Assembly: GCA_028714075.1 (NCBI GenBank)
Contig: JAQTMZ010000001.1
Span: 186,001 to 250,000, forward strand
Origin: Gallionella sp.
GTDB taxonomy: Bacteria; Pseudomonadota; Gammaproteobacteria; Burkholderiales; Gallionellaceae
DNA: 64,000 nucleotides
Direction of reading: 5' to 3'
In this document: positions 39,490-49,492 of the stretch, one piece after another
Layout: each line of letters begins with the position of its first letter
Numbering within the stretch: the first letter of the stretch is position 1
Notes under the pieces: generated by a model
The model's database searches: none
Told to the model about the DNA's origin: nothing
What the model saw: the letters and a program-made list of their open reading frames with translations, nothing else
Translations under genes and position numbers: made by a program

Positions 39490-39942
39490 ATGGATCTGAT
39501 CTTGTGGCGGCATGCGGAAGCGGTGGATGGCACACCCGACCATGATCGCGAACTTACCGCAAAAGGCATCAAACAGGCCGAGAAAGTCGCGGCCTTCCTG
39601 CACCAGCATTTACCCGGCAAGCACCATATTCTGGTCAGCCCGACAACCCGCACCCGGCAAACGGCTACCGCGCTTACCGATCATTTCACCACCACCCACG
39701 CCATCGCGCCCGGAGCCTCCGCGCAAGCCGTGCTGCGCGCGGCGAACTGGCCGGATGCGGGCGGCACGGTGCTGGTGGTCGGGCATCAGCCGACCCTGGG
39801 CGAGGTCGCCGCGCAATTGCTGGGCTGCAACGATTACTCGTTAAGCATCAAGAAGGGCGCGCTGTGGTGGTTTAACAGCCGCGAGCATGAAGGGGCGGCG
39901 CAGGTTACCTTGCGCCTGGTTATCACACCCGATTTTTTGTAA
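39490..39942 (+). CDS. sixA: Phosphohistidine phosphatase SixA
   Basis: A 150-residue histidine-phosphatase-fold enzyme that dephosphorylates phosphohistidine, classically on histidine kinases or the nitrogen PTS. The catalytic RHAEA motif sits at residues 8-12, SPTTRTRQTA follows, and the second His is in VVGHQPTLGE. ATG at 39490 fits a GGGAGG site 5 bases upstream. Sited between ppk1 and pap, as in many proteobacteria. Confidence 0.9.
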   Translation: MDLILWRHAEAVDGTPDHDRELTAKGIKQAEKVAAFLHQHLPGKHHILVSPTTRTRQTATALTDHFTTTHAIAPGASAQAVLRAANWPDAGGTVLVVGHQPTLGEVAAQLLGCNDYSLSIKKGALWWFNSREHEGAAQVTLRLVITPDFL

Positions 39943-39972
39943 GAATGTTTTTATAAATTATGGGAGGACATC

Positions 39973-41469
39973 ATGTTTGAATCTGCTGAACTCGGCCACA
40001 AGATAGACAAAGCTACTTACGACGCGGAGGTGCCCAAGTTGCGCGAGGCATTGCTGGAAGCGCAACTGGATCTGGCCAAGCTGGCCAAATTCCCGGTCAT
40101 CATTCTGATCGGCGGCGTGGATGGCGCGGGGCGCGGCGAGACCGTCAACCTGCTCAACGAATGGATGGACCCGCGCTTCGTGCAAACCCACGGCATGGGC
40201 GAGCCGTCGGATGAGGAACTGGATCGCCCGATGATGTGGCGCTTCTGGCGCGCCCTGCCGCCGAAGGGCAGGGTCGGCGTGTTTCTCGGTTCATGGTACA
40301 CATGGCCGATCCTCAACCGCGTGATGGGTATCACCAAGACGGCCGATCTCGACCAGAGCCTGGAACGCGCCAAGCGCCTGGAGAAAATGCTGACCGACGA
40401 AGGCGCGCTGGTGCTCAAATTCTGGATGCATCTATCCAAAGACAAGCAGGAAAAACGCCTGAAAGATCTCGAGAAAGACCCGAAGACCCGCTGGCGCGTC
40501 ACGGACCGCGACTGGAAGCATTTCAAGCTGTACGACAAATTCCGCGTCGTGCACGAGAGCGTCATCCGCCACACCAGCACGGCGGAAGCGCCGTGGATCA
40601 TCGTCGAGGGCTTCGATCCGCGCTACCGCAGCATGACCGTGGGCAAGGTGATCCTCGATGCCATCACCAAGCGCCTCGAGGAGGCCAGCAAGAAAATAAC
40701 CGAGGTGCATGCGCCGCCGCCGCTGCCTTCCATCGACCAGCTCGATGTGCTGAAGACGCTCGATCTCAGCCAGAAGATCGACAAGAAAAAATACCAGCTT
40801 GATCTGGAAAAATATCAGGGCAAACTCGCCTTGTTGACGCGCGATCCGAAGTTCAAGGACATCACCGTGATCGCGATGTTTGAAGGCAACGACGCGGCGG
40901 GCAAGGGCGGCGCCATTCGCCGCATCACCAGCGCGCTGGACGCGCGTTATTACAATGTCGTGCCGATTGCGGCGCCTACCGAGGAGGAACGCGCACAGCC
41001 CTATCTGTGGCGCTTCTGGCGGCATATCCCGCGGCGCGGGCGCGTGACGATTTTCGACCGCTCCTGGTATGGCCGCGTGCTGGTCGAGCGCGTCGAGGGT
41101 TTCTGCTCCAAGGCAAACTGGATGCGCGCTTACAGCGAGATCAACGACTTCGAGGCGCAGCTGGTGCGCCACAATATCATCGTGGTCAAATTCTGGCTCA
41201 CCATCAGCAAGGACGAGCAGCTCAAGCGTTTCAAGGAGCGCGAAAAGATCGGCTTCAAGCGCTTCAAGATCACCGAGGAGGACTGGCGCAACCGCAAGAA
41301 ATGGGAGGAATACGAGCATGCCGTGTGCGACATGGTGGATCGCACCAGCACCGAGATTTCGCCGTGGACGCTGGTGGAAGCCAACGATAAAAACTTCGCG
41401 CGCATCAAGATTCTGAAAACGCTATGCCGCCAGATTGAAGCGGCGATGAAAAAAACTAGCACGAAGTAA
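39973..41469 (+). CDS. pap: Polyphosphate:AMP phosphotransferase, two-domain PPK2 class II
   Basis: A 498-residue enzyme that uses polyphosphate to convert AMP to ADP. It is a tandem of two PPK2 domains. The C-terminal domain (about residues 260-495) has an intact Walker A FEGNDAAGKGGAIRR and the lid/Walker B FDRSWYGRVLVERVEG. The N-terminal domain (about 20-245) has a degenerate Walker A in which the Lys is replaced (DGAGRGETV) and FLGSWYTW in the second site, so only the C-terminal half is expected to be catalytic, as known for PAP. GGGAGG precedes the ATG. Confidence 0.92.
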   Translation: MFESAELGHKIDKATYDAEVPKLREALLEAQLDLAKLAKFPVIILIGGVDGAGRGETVNLLNEWMDPRFVQTHGMGEPSDEELDRPMMWRFWRALPPKGRVGVFLGSWYTWPILNRVMGITKTADLDQSLERAKRLEKMLTDEGALVLKFWMHLSKDKQEKRLKDLEKDPKTRWRVTDRDWKHFKLYDKFRVVHESVIRHTSTAEAPWIIVEGFDPRYRSMTVGKVILDAITKRLEEASKKITEVHAPPPLPSIDQLDVLKTLDLSQKIDKKKYQLDLEKYQGKLALLTRDPKFKDITVIAMFEGNDAAGKGGAIRRITSALDARYYNVVPIAAPTEEERAQPYLWRFWRHIPRRGRVTIFDRSWYGRVLVERVEGFCSKANWMRAYSEINDFEAQLVRHNIIVVKFWLTISKDEQLKRFKEREKIGFKRFKITEEDWRNRKKWEEYEHAVCDMVDRTSTEISPWTLVEANDKNFARIKILKTLCRQIEAAMKKTSTK

Positions 41470-41478
41470 CGCGACAGC

Positions 41479-41502
41479 AGGGGCGTATGGCAATACGCCC
41501 CT
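41479..41502 (+). terminator. Hairpin after pap
   Basis: A perfect 9-base inverted repeat (AGGGGCGTA and TACGCCCCT, 6-base loop) lies 9 bases after the pap stop. There is no T-run, so termination strength is uncertain; similar AGGGGCG hairpins occur elsewhere in the window. Confidence 0.45.
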
Positions 41503-41543
41503 ACTCGATGAAGGTGAAGAGTCGGCGTATTTAAAGGCTAAAC

Positions 41544-43757
41544 ATGATCCCCCTGCCAACACTGCCGAATAAATTCAAGGTTCCCGGAGATTTTTGGGGA
41601 GGCCTGGCATCCATGCTGGTTGCGTTGCCGGCGGCAGTGGCGTTCGGCGTCACGGTCTATTCGGCGATCAGCCCGCAGTACGCGGTGTTCGGCGCGCTGG
41701 CCGGCATCCTCGGCGCAGCCGCGCTGGGGTTGATCGCACCCATTTTCGGCGGTACCGACCGGCTGATCAGCGCGCCTTGCGCGCCCGCTGCGGCGGTGCT
41801 TTCCGCTTTCGCCATCGAACTGGTGAGGCAGGGGGTAGCGCCGTCCAGCATCGTCCTGCTGCTGACCGTACTCGGTATTCTGACCGGGCTGATCCAGATG
41901 TTTATCGGCTTTCTCAAGTTCGGGCGGATGATCAAATACATCCCCTATACCGTGGTCAGCGGCTACTTGAGCGGTGTCGGGCTCATCATCATCGGCAGCC
42001 AGATGCAGAAGTTCGTTGGTGCTGCCCCCGGTACGCCGTGGTGGGAGGCCGCCTTTTTCCCGCAATTGTGGGATATGCGCAGCATCGCCGTCGGCACCGC
42101 AACCGTGATTGTCACGCTGCTGGTGCCGCGGTTAACCAAGGCTGTCCCCAGCACCATTCTCGGCATCATCGCCGGAGTGCTGGTGTACTGGGGCCTCGCC
42201 AATGCCGATGCGTCGCTGCTGACCCTCACCGACAACAAGCTGGTGCTTGGCTCTCTCGGGGCATCGGTAGATGGTTATGCCGGCACGATTACCGGGCGCT
42301 GGCATGAAATCGGCGAGTTGAAACTTTCCCAGATTGCCGCGCTGTTCGGCAGCGCGCTTACCCTGGCGGCGTTGCTTTCGATCGATACGCTGAAGACCTG
42401 CGTCGTGATCGACCAGAAGACGCGGACGCGCCATGAACCCAATCGCGAACTGTTTGCACAGGGTCTGGCCAATATCACATCGTCCGCGATAGGCGGGATT
42501 CCCGGCGCCGGCACCATGGGCGCAACCATGGTGAACCTGTCCAGCGGCGCGCAAACCCGCGTTTCCGGCATCGTCGAGGGGGTGCTGGTGCTGGTGGCAG
42601 CGCTGTTACTGAATACCTTTATCGCGTGGATACCGATTGCCACGCTGGCGGGCATCCTGATCGTCATCGGCCTGCGCATGATCGACACGAAACCGCTGCG
42701 CTTCCTTGAGTCGCGCGCCACGGTGTTCGATTTTGCGGTCGTGGCCGTGGTCATCGGTGTTGCCTTGACGGTAGGGCTGATCGCCGCTTCCGCTGCCGGT
42801 GTCGCGATGTCCATCCTGCTGTTCGTGCGCGAACAGGTCGGCGGCTCGGTGGTGCGGCACAAGACCTTCGTCAACCAGCGCTCGTCCACCTGGTATCGTC
42901 CCGAAGCCGAGATGCGCCTCATCGCGCAGAAGGGCGACAAGGCCGTCATTTTCGAACTGCAAGGCAGCCTGTTCTTCGGCACCACTTACGAGCTTTACTC
43001 CGTGCTTGAAGCGGAAATAAAAATGCGCGATTACATTATTCTCGACCTGCGCCGGGTGATGTCGGTGGACATCACCGCCGCAAATATGCTCAACCAGGTG
43101 CGCGACATGCTGCGCGAGCGCGGCGTGCCTCTGCTGTTGAGCAATGTGCGCGAACAACTGCCCAATGGGCGCAACCTGCTGGAATTTTTCAAACAGACCG
43201 GACTCATCGATTCCAGTGATGCGGTGCGCGTTTTTCAGACCATCGAAGCCGCGATTGAGTGGGTGGAGGATCGGCTGGTCGGCGACATCGAAAAGCCTAC
43301 AGCCGAAGAGGTGCCGCTGCATTTGCAGGAAATGGATTTATTCCAGGGGCGCAAGGATGAGACCATTGCCGATCTGGAAGGGCGCATGCAACAACGGACG
43401 GTCAAAGCCGGTGAACCCATCTTCTCCATCGGCGATCAAGACCGGAATCTATACCTGATCCGGCGCGGCGCGGTGCGCATCATGGCGCCGATCAGCGGCA
43501 GCAGGCAGTTGCACCATATCGCCACTTTCGGGCGCGGGGATTTTTTCGGCGGCCTGGCTTTCCTCGATAACCGCGCCCGCAGCGATAACGCGATTGCGTA
43601 CACCGATACCGATCTGTTCGTGCTTACGCTCGATCAATTCAACCAGCTTGCCGATGATCACAAGAAACTGGCCTTCCTGTTGATCACCTCGATTTCACGC
43701 ACCCTCGCGCAACGCCTGCGGCACGCGGACGGCGAACGGACCTTGCTGCACGGCTAA
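41544..43757 (+). CDS. SulP-family anion transporter with STAS and cyclic-nucleotide-binding domains
   Basis: A 737-residue inner-membrane protein. Residues 1 to about 430 are the SulP/SLC26 transport core with about 12 membrane segments; residues about 450-565 are a STAS domain (VIFELQGSLFFGTTYEL, DLRRVMSVDITAANML); residues about 595-720 are a CAP-type cyclic-nucleotide-binding domain (IFSIGDQDRNLYLIRRGAVRI). It should carry sulfate, bicarbonate or a similar anion, regulated by the cytosolic domains. The extra cNMP domain is a known but uncommon architecture. It stands alone between pap and the chemoreceptor. Confidence 0.88.
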   Translation: MIPLPTLPNKFKVPGDFWGGLASMLVALPAAVAFGVTVYSAISPQYAVFGALAGILGAAALGLIAPIFGGTDRLISAPCAPAAAVLSAFAIELVRQGVAPSSIVLLLTVLGILTGLIQMFIGFLKFGRMIKYIPYTVVSGYLSGVGLIIIGSQMQKFVGAAPGTPWWEAAFFPQLWDMRSIAVGTATVIVTLLVPRLTKAVPSTILGIIAGVLVYWGLANADASLLTLTDNKLVLGSLGASVDGYAGTITGRWHEIGELKLSQIAALFGSALTLAALLSIDTLKTCVVIDQKTRTRHEPNRELFAQGLANITSSAIGGIPGAGTMGATMVNLSSGAQTRVSGIVEGVLVLVAALLLNTFIAWIPIATLAGILIVIGLRMIDTKPLRFLESRATVFDFAVVAVVIGVALTVGLIAASAAGVAMSILLFVREQVGGSVVRHKTFVNQRSSTWYRPEAEMRLIAQKGDKAVIFELQGSLFFGTTYELYSVLEAEIKMRDYIILDLRRVMSVDITAANMLNQVRDMLRERGVPLLLSNVREQLPNGRNLLEFFKQTGLIDSSDAVRVFQTIEAAIEWVEDRLVGDIEKPTAEEVPLHLQEMDLFQGRKDETIADLEGRMQQRTVKAGEPIFSIGDQDRNLYLIRRGAVRIMAPISGSRQLHHIATFGRGDFFGGLAFLDNRARSDNAIAYTDTDLFVLTLDQFNQLADDHKKLAFLLITSISRTLAQRLRHADGERTLLHG

Positions 43758-43857
43758 TAATCAATAGTGAAAAATTGCAGGGGGCGCAATTTAACCAGCT
43801 AACGATCGACACTTATTTTTTCGCATCAACGTTTACCTTCGCATATCAGGAGAAAAA

Positions 43858-46608
43858 ATGCCTTCATTCAGTCATCTCGGTATAAAAATAAAATTGGCAT
43901 TGCTCGTTCTGGTGCCACTGCTGGGGCTGCTGTATTTTTCGATCAGCAGTACCGCCGAAAAATTCGCTAGCTCCCGAGAAATGGGCAGGCTGGAAGCGCT
44001 GGTAAGTTTGTCAGTCAAAATTGGTGCGCTGGCCCATGAGCTGCAAAAAGAACGGGGTATGACGGCCGGTTTTCTGGGTAGCAATGGCATTAAATTTGCC
44101 AACGAACTCCCGGCACAGCGCAATGAGGCGGACAAAAAGATCAATGAGTTAAAGCAGGCATGGGCTAATTTTGATGCAACCCGATTTGATCTCTCCCTGA
44201 AAAATCAGATGGACGAAGTTTTGCGGGATGCCGGTGAACTTGGCGCCAAGCGCAATGCGGTCTCGGCGCAAAGCATCCTTGCCCCCGAAGCCGTCGGCTA
44301 CTACACCAAAATGATTGGGAGGTTTCTCAACGTCCCCAACCAAACGTCGACGCTCAGCAGCAACAGCCAAATAGCGCGGCTGGCATCCGCTTATGCGGCC
44401 CTGTTGCAGTCCAAGGAACAAGCCGGGCAGGAGCGCGCCATACTCACCGGAGCATTGGTGGCTGACAAATTCGCACCGGGTGTTTTTGCGCGATTCCTTT
44501 CAATTTCTGCTGCCCAGGAGATTTATATAAAAGTTTTTGATACTTACGCGCTCGGTGAACAAAAAGAATTTTATAAAGGCAAAATCAGCGGAGCGGCAGT
44601 GGATGAGGTGGCATCGATCAAGAAATCCGCAGTGGAGAAAGCGCATGAGAAAAACCTGGGCATCGACAGCGGGCACTGGTTCAAGATGGCATCGGAGAAA
44701 ATAAACCTGCTAAAGGAGGTTGAGGATAAATTATCCGGCGACCTGCTGAAAACAACGGGGCAGCTTAAAAGTCAGGCGCAAGCCATGATGCTTTTCTACA
44801 TCATGATTTCAGCGGCGACGCTGCTGATAACGCTGGTGTTTGCCATATACATGATCCGTGTATTGCTGCGCCAGCTCGGGGGCGAGCCGGATCATGCCGC
44901 ACAAATTGCGCTCAGTATCGCGTCGGGCAAGCTGGATAATGTGATCGAAGTTAAACAGAAGGACGCGACGAGCCTGATGGCGGCCTTGAAGAATATGCAG
45001 CAACAGCTGCTCGACCGCATCACGGCGGAGCGTAAAGTTGCCGACGAAAACCTGCGTATCAAGATCGGCCTGGACAACGTCTCCACCAGCGTGATGATCT
45101 CCGACACGGAGCGCAACATCATTTACATGAACAAGGCGGTGCACGAGCTGATGCAGACCGCCGAAAGCGACCTGCGCAAGGAACTGCCCAACTTCAATGC
45201 CGCCACGTTGCTGGGCAGCAGCATCGACCAGTTCCACAAGAACCCGGAACACCAGAAATCCATGCTGGCGAGCTTGAGCAGCACCCACCGCAAGCAAATC
45301 GAAGTGGGCGGGCGCACCTTCGCGCTGGCCGCCAACCCGGTCATCAACGAGCGCGGCACGCGCCTCGGCACGGCGCTGGAATGGCAAGACCGCACCACCG
45401 AAGTGGCGGTGGAAAAGGAAGTGGCGGGCATCGTGGAAGCCGCCGTCAACGGCGACTTCACCGAGCGTATCGGTCTGCAAGGCAAGGAAGGCTTCTTCAA
45501 GCAACTGGCCGAAGGCATCAACAAGCTGATGGAAACCTCGGACCGCGGCTTGCAGGAAGTGGTGCGCATGCTGGGCTCGCTGGCACGCGGCGACCTGACC
45601 GACCATATCACCAACGAATACGCCGGCACCTTCGGGCAATTGAAGGACGATGCCAACGCGACCTCCGCGCAGCTCAAGGAAATCATCGGCCAGATCAAGG
45701 ACGCCACCGACACCATCAACACCGCCGCCAAGGAAATCGCCGCGGGCAACAACGACCTGTCGCAGCGCACCGAAGAACAGGCATCCAGCCTGGAGGAAAC
45801 CGCCTCCAGCATGGAAGAACTGACCTCCACGGTGAAGCAGAACGCCGAGAACGCCAAACAGGCCAACCAACTCGCGATCGGCGCATCGGACATCGCCTCC
45901 AAGGGCGGCTCGGTAGTCGGCCAGGTGGTGACCACGATGGACTCGATCAACGAATCGTCGCGCAAGATCGTGGACATCATTTCCGTGATCGACGGCATCG
46001 CGTTCCAGACCAACATCCTCGCGCTGAACGCGGCGGTGGAAGCCGCCCGTGCCGGCGAACAGGGCCGCGGCTTCGCGGTGGTGGCCGGCGAGGTGCGCAA
46101 CCTCGCTCAAAGAAGTGCGGCAGCGGCCAAAGAGATCAAGACGCTGATCGGCGACTCGGTCGAGAAGGTCGAAGGCGGCAGCAAGCTGGTCGCGCAGGCC
46201 GGGCAGACCATGGAAGAGATCGTCACCGCGATCAAGCGCGTGACCGACATCATGTCCGAGATCACCGCCGCATCGCAGGAACAGAGTCAGGGCATCGAGC
46301 AGGTCAACACCGCCATCACCCAGATGGACGAGGTGACCCAGCAAAACGCCGCGCTGGTCGAAGAGGCCGCCGCTGCCGCGGAATCGCTGGAAGAGCAGGC
46401 GCAGAACCTGGCGGTCTCGGTGGGCACCTTCAAGACGGACGACAAGGCGGGCAGCACCGCGGTCGCGCGCCGCGAGACGGCTCCCGTTGCACGCGCTCCC
46501 GCACGCAAGGGTACGGCGGTCGCCAAGGCTGCGCCGGGCAAGGCTGCGGCGGTCAAGCCCAAAGCCAAGCCGGGCGGCGATGACGATGGGGAGTGGGAAG
46601 AGTTTTAA
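43858..46608 (+). CDS. Methyl-accepting chemotaxis protein with NIT sensor and PAS domain
   Basis: A 916-residue chemoreceptor. TM1 lies at about residues 9-28; a periplasmic all-helical NIT (nitrate/nitrite-sensing type) domain follows with the [18 protein letters not shown] signature; TM2 is at about 308-332, then HAMP, a cytosolic PAS at about 400-500, a second HAMP and the MCP signalling hairpin with [20 protein letters not shown]. The C-terminus ends EWEEF after an Ala/Lys/Pro linker, resembling the pentapeptide that tethers CheR/CheB. DNA becomes markedly GC-richer from the PAS onward, hinting at domain shuffling. Confidence 0.92.
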   Translation: MPSFSHLGIKIKLALLVLVPLLGLLYFSISSTAEKFASSREMGRLEALVSLSVKIGALAHELQKERGMTAGFLGSNGIKFANELPAQRNEADKKINELKQAWANFDATRFDLSLKNQMDEVLRDAGELGAKRNAVSAQSILAPEAVGYYTKMIGRFLNVPNQTSTLSSNSQIARLASAYAALLQSKEQAGQERAILTGALVADKFAPGVFARFLSISAAQEIYIKVFDTYALGEQKEFYKGKISGAAVDEVASIKKSAVEKAHEKNLGIDSGHWFKMASEKINLLKEVEDKLSGDLLKTTGQLKSQAQAMMLFYIMISAATLLITLVFAIYMIRVLLRQLGGEPDHAAQIALSIASGKLDNVIEVKQKDATSLMAALKNMQQQLLDRITAERKVADENLRIKIGLDNVSTSVMISDTERNIIYMNKAVHELMQTAESDLRKELPNFNAATLLGSSIDQFHKNPEHQKSMLASLSSTHRKQIEVGGRTFALAANPVINERGTRLGTALEWQDRTTEVAVEKEVAGIVEAAVNGDFTERIGLQGKEGFFKQLAEGINKLMETSDRGLQEVVRMLGSLARGDLTDHITNEYAGTFGQLKDDANATSAQLKEIIGQIKDATDTINTAAKEIAAGNNDLSQRTEEQASSLEETASSMEELTSTVKQNAENAKQANQLAIGASDIASKGGSVVGQVVTTMDSINESSRKIVDIISVIDGIAFQTNILALNAAVEAARAGEQGRGFAVVAGEVRNLAQRSAAAAKEIKTLIGDSVEKVEGGSKLVAQAGQTMEEIVTAIKRVTDIMSEITAASQEQSQGIEQVNTAITQMDEVTQQNAALVEEAAAAAESLEEQAQNLAVSVGTFKTDDKAGSTAVARRETAPVARAPARKGTAVAKAAPGKAAAVKPKAKPGGDDDGEWEEF

Positions 46609-46628
46609 TTAAGCTTCGGGATGCCGGG

Positions 46629-46946
46629 CTAATGTACCTGCCGCACCGGTTGCACCAGCACCCACGGGCTGACCACCACCGCCCAGACCGGCACGTCGTC
46701 CGCCAGCCATTCTCCGGCCTGCTCGTCCGATACCTTGCCGAGCTTGCCTGCCGTTGTCCATTGCTGGATTTGCGTCACGTTGTCTTCCGACATCTGGAAG
46801 GCCACCTCGACCAGATCCAGATCGGGCGCAACCGCCAGCGCTGTGCCTTTGGCGAAAAAACGCTGCAACTCTTTCCACGCGATTTTCGAGGTTTCCAGAT
46901 TTATCTTGGCGCGGAATAACTCTCTGGGGGTTTCCGGGGCAGTCAT
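46629..46946 (-). CDS. DUF2288 domain-containing protein
   Basis: A 105-residue cytosolic protein of the DUF2288 family, conserved in proteobacteria and cyanobacteria without known function. Recognised from the ELFRAKINLETSKIAWKEL start and the PVWAVVVSPWVLVQPVR end. Its start lies one base after the pyrC stop, so the two are likely co-transcribed. It is convergent with the chemoreceptor gene, with 20 bases between stops. Confidence 0.83.
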   Translation of the reverse strand: MTAPETPRELFRAKINLETSKIAWKELQRFFAKGTALAVAPDLDLVEVAFQMSEDNVTQIQQWTTAGKLGKVSDEQAGEWLADDVPVWAVVVSPWVLVQPVRQVH

Positions 46947-46947
46947 G

Positions 46948-47982
46948 TCAGCGGCCTATCTTCCAGGTTACATTCTCTCCCGCACGCAACGGCACCAGAC
47001 GATGTTCGCCGAACGCGAGGTTGTCCGGCACGCGCCAGCTTTCCTTGCGCAGCGTGATCTGGCCGGTGTTGCGCGGCAGGCGGTAAAAGTCTGCGCCGTG
47101 AAAGCTGGCGAAGCCTTCCAGTTTGTCCAGCGCGCCGAGCTGCTCGAACGCTTCGGCGTACAGCTCGATGGCGGCGTGTGCGGTGTAAATTCCGGCGCAG
47201 CCGCACGCGGTTTCCTTGGTGTGCTGCGCGTGCGGCGCGCTGTCGGTGCCGAGGAAGAATTTCGGGTTGCCGCTGCCAACCGCCTGGCCCAACGCCTCGC
47301 GATGCGTCTCGCGTTTCAGCACCGGCAGGCAATAGTAGTGCGGGCGCAACCCGCCGTTGAACAGCGCGTTGCGGTTGTACAGCAGATGGTGCGCGGTGAT
47401 GGTCGCGGCGATGTTGTCCGGCGCATCCGTCACGAACTGCACCGCATCGCGCGTGGTGATGTGCTCGAACACCACGCGCAGTTGCGGCAAGTCGCGCAGC
47501 AGCGGCAGCATCACGCGCTCGATGAACACCGCCTCGCGGTCGAACATGTCCACCGCCGGGTCGGTGACTTCGCCATGCACCAGCAGCGGCATCCCGCAGC
47601 GCTGCATTTCTTGCAGCGCGGGATAGGCCTTGCGGATGTCGGTCACACCCGCGTCGGAATTGGTGGTCGCACCCGCTGGGTACAGCTTTACCGCATGAAT
47701 TATTCCGCTGGCTTTGGCGTTGCGAATTTGTTCCGCACTGGTGTTGTCGGTGAGATACAGCGTCATCAGTGGCTCGAATTGCGCGCCGGTCGGCAGCGCC
47801 GCGAGGATGCGCGTGCGGTAGGCCTGCGCCTGTTCGACCGTCGTGACCGGCGGTCGGAGATTGGGCATCACGATGGCGCGGGCGAATTGCCGCGCGGTAT
47901 CCGGCAGCACCGCCTGCATCAAGGCATCGTCGCGCAGATGCAGATGCCAATCGTCGGGGCGGGTGATAGCAAGCTGTTGCAT
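46948..47982 (-). CDS. pyrC: Dihydroorotase (class II)
   Basis: PyrC catalyses the third step of pyrimidine synthesis, closing carbamoyl-aspartate to dihydroorotate. The 344-residue zinc enzyme has the metal-binding DDWHLHLRD at the N-terminus, the carboxylated Lys in [25 protein letters not shown], and [18 protein letters not shown] at 47982 is taken as start because it aligns with the usual N-terminus; the frame extends 16 residues further up. Length is close to E. coli PyrC. Confidence 0.93.
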   Translation of the reverse strand: MQQLAITRPDDWHLHLRDDALMQAVLPDTARQFARAIVMPNLRPPVTTVEQAQAYRTRILAALPTGAQFEPLMTLYLTDNTSAEQIRNAKASGIIHAVKLYPAGATTNSDAGVTDIRKAYPALQEMQRCGMPLLVHGEVTDPAVDMFDREAVFIERVMLPLLRDLPQLRVVFEHITTRDAVQFVTDAPDNIAATITAHHLLYNRNALFNGGLRPHYYCLPVLKRETHREALGQAVGSGNPKFFLGTDSAPHAQHTKETACGCAGIYTAHAAIELYAEAFEQLGALDKLEGFASFHGADFYRLPRNTGQITLRKESWRVPDNLAFGEHRLVPLRAGENVTWKIGR

Positions 47983-48114
47983 GGTGAGGTTCCGGCTGAA
48001 TAGATGGGTGAGATTGTAATTCAAAGGCAACTGCGCTGCGATTTCTCGTTGGCTGACAGCATGACTGGCTTGTCAGATGTTGTTTACCCTAAATAATCCA
48101 TCAGAGAAAACTAC

Positions 48115-48240
48115 GTCATACCGGCGCAGGCCGGTATCCAGATGATTAACAGATTCCCACGTCAGTGGGACAACATTATGGCTTTGTCCGCTTCGCGGAA
48201 TATTTTTTATTGCTGGATTCCGGCCTGCGCCGGAATGACG
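48115..48240. repeat. MITE/REP-like 126-base element, copy 1
   Basis: Ends are 27-base inverted repeats (left begins GTCATACCGGCGCAGG; right is its complement with two differences). The interior carries a smaller CCCAC-GTCA-GTGGG hairpin. A second copy, about 85 percent alike by eye, is at 53775-53896. No transposase is encoded. Confidence 0.8.
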
Positions 48241-48302
48241 AGCTTCCCTTATCTGTGGCTTGAATTAAGGTTTTTCCGTTGCACGGTGTTAAACTCCGCC
48301 CC

Positions 48303-48651
48303 GAAGCTGGCTAGACAGTCGCCGCGCACGCAAGTGCGGGGAGGAAAGTCCGGGCTCCACAGAGCGGGATGCCGGTTAACGACCGGACGCCGTGAGGCGA
48401 TGGAAAGTGCCACAGAAAATACACCGCCGATGGCCGCGCAAGCGGATCAGGTAAGGTTGAAATGGCGAGGTAAGAGCTCACCGCGCTGGTGGCAACATCA
48501 GCGGCAGGGTAAACCCCATCCGGAGCAAGACCAAATAGGCTGACCATGACGTGGCTCGCGTCGTCAGCGGGTAGGTTGCTTGAGCGTCAGGTAACGAAAC
48601 GCCTAGAGGAATGACTGTCCACGACAGAACCCGGCTTACCGGCCAGCTTCA
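48303..48651 (+). ncRNA. rnpB: RNase P RNA (bacterial class A)
   Basis: The catalytic RNA that matures tRNA 5' ends. The ends pair (GAAGCTGGC at the start, GCCAGCTTC at the end), forming helix P1. Conserved blocks are easy to find: GAGGAAAGTCCGGGCTCC near the 5' end, GGTAAACCCC in the middle and AGAGGAATGACTGTCC ... ACAGAACCCGGCTTA near the 3' end. Length of about 349 bases is normal. Confidence 0.97.
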
Positions 48652-49034
48652 CCTCATTTAACGTAAAACTCGCGCAGCGATTCGTTTGCACCCTCGCCCG
48701 CATCGCTCTTGACTCCACACCGCGACTCAAATAAAGTTAGCCCAACTTGCACATCCGCCGCAACGCACACTGTACCGCATGCACGGTACGGGGCTACCGG
48801 CGGATTCCCCAGAACAGGAGCTGGCGCAAGCTCATCCCGAACGGGATGGGATGAGGCGTGAAACAAACGCTAGCCGCACACTTGTTCAAAGGGGATTCAC
48901 CATGACGTCAAACCCTTCCGCTGTTTCTTTGTGCCGCCTCGGCAGGACTGCTCCTGAGTTGTTGCGACTTGGCGCGTACGAATACAACACCTTGAAGGTG
49001 CCTTTCACGGCGCGTTTTAGGGTGCCTACTTTAC
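48652..49034. other. Stretch without a confident gene, left of the cassette array
   Basis: A 45-codon frame from ATG 48902 has a good AAAGGGG site, but reads like a lipoprotein signal peptide only after a +1 shift (LLLSCCDLARTNTTP in the neighbouring frame). It may be a frameshifted remnant. The right end, from 49016, is the 24-base sequence shared with 61528-61551. Confidence 0.4.
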
Positions 49035-49050
49035 GTTAGAGGTTATCAAA

Positions 49051-49389
49051 ATGTCGCTCATAAAAATCTCTCCAGGTGCAAAAATTACAAACTCCACAAT
49101 TTCAAACAATAGACAAATTGGCGGCGAGACAATGATCGACAACCAAGGAGATATTGAAGATTCAAATATCTCGCGCAATCTACACGTACAACACTTATTT
49201 GAATTGCCTCCTGATGAGCGTTTCGGTGCGTTGAAGTCTGCCGCAAGATGGTTAAAAGATAACGTACTTGCTGCCGTGCTTATTTTCATTCTGACAACCA
49301 TCCTAGGTATTTATATAACGCGGTTACTGTCGCCGCCCCAAGACCAAACCCGCCCAGCCATATCAGAGCCAAAGGCAATGCCTGTATGA
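49051..49389 (+). CDS. Cassette-borne small membrane-anchored protein, unknown function
   Basis: A 112-residue protein with no family that I recognise. The first 60 residues are polar with Asn/Ser/Ile-rich beta-like repeats (KISPGAKITNSTISNN, then DIEDSNISRN); one membrane segment lies at about residues 71-91, followed by a Pro-rich tail. The ORF lies within a unit bounded by GTTAGAG (49035) and an attC-like site whose first core, CTCTAAC, is its exact complement, which is how integron gene cassettes are built. Confidence 0.62.
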   Translation: MSLIKISPGAKITNSTISNNRQIGGETMIDNQGDIEDSNISRNLHVQHLFELPPDERFGALKSAARWLKDNVLAAVLIFILTTILGIYITRLLSPPQDQTRPAISEPKAMPV

Positions 49390-49396
49390 GCCAGAC

Positions 49397-49468
49397 CTCT
49401 AACCCGGCGTTCAACGCGGACGCTCCGCCGAAAAGCGCGGCTCCGCGCCGGTTAACTCTACGTTGGGC
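49397..49468 (+). other. attC-like integron recombination site
   Basis: 72 bases with the four core boxes of an attC site: CTCTAAC (49397-49403), GTTCAAC (49409-49415), GTTAACT (49451-49457) and GTTGGGC (49462-49468), around a GC-rich imperfect hairpin. The first box is the complement of the core preceding the upstream ORF, as expected for a cassette that once circularised. Confidence 0.75.
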
Positions 49469-49492
49469 GTCACCACTGCCGATTAGCACATC

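Noticed and set aside
44809..46344. 511-codon open frame antisense to the chemoreceptor
   Set aside because: Shadow of a GC-rich gene; the forward frame carries complete NIT, PAS, HAMP and MCP signatures.
48902..49039. 45-codon ORF with a good ribosome site left of the cassette array
   Set aside because: The lipoprotein-like signal appears only after a frameshift and the frame then runs into the att-like sequence, so it is treated as a possible remnant, not a gene.
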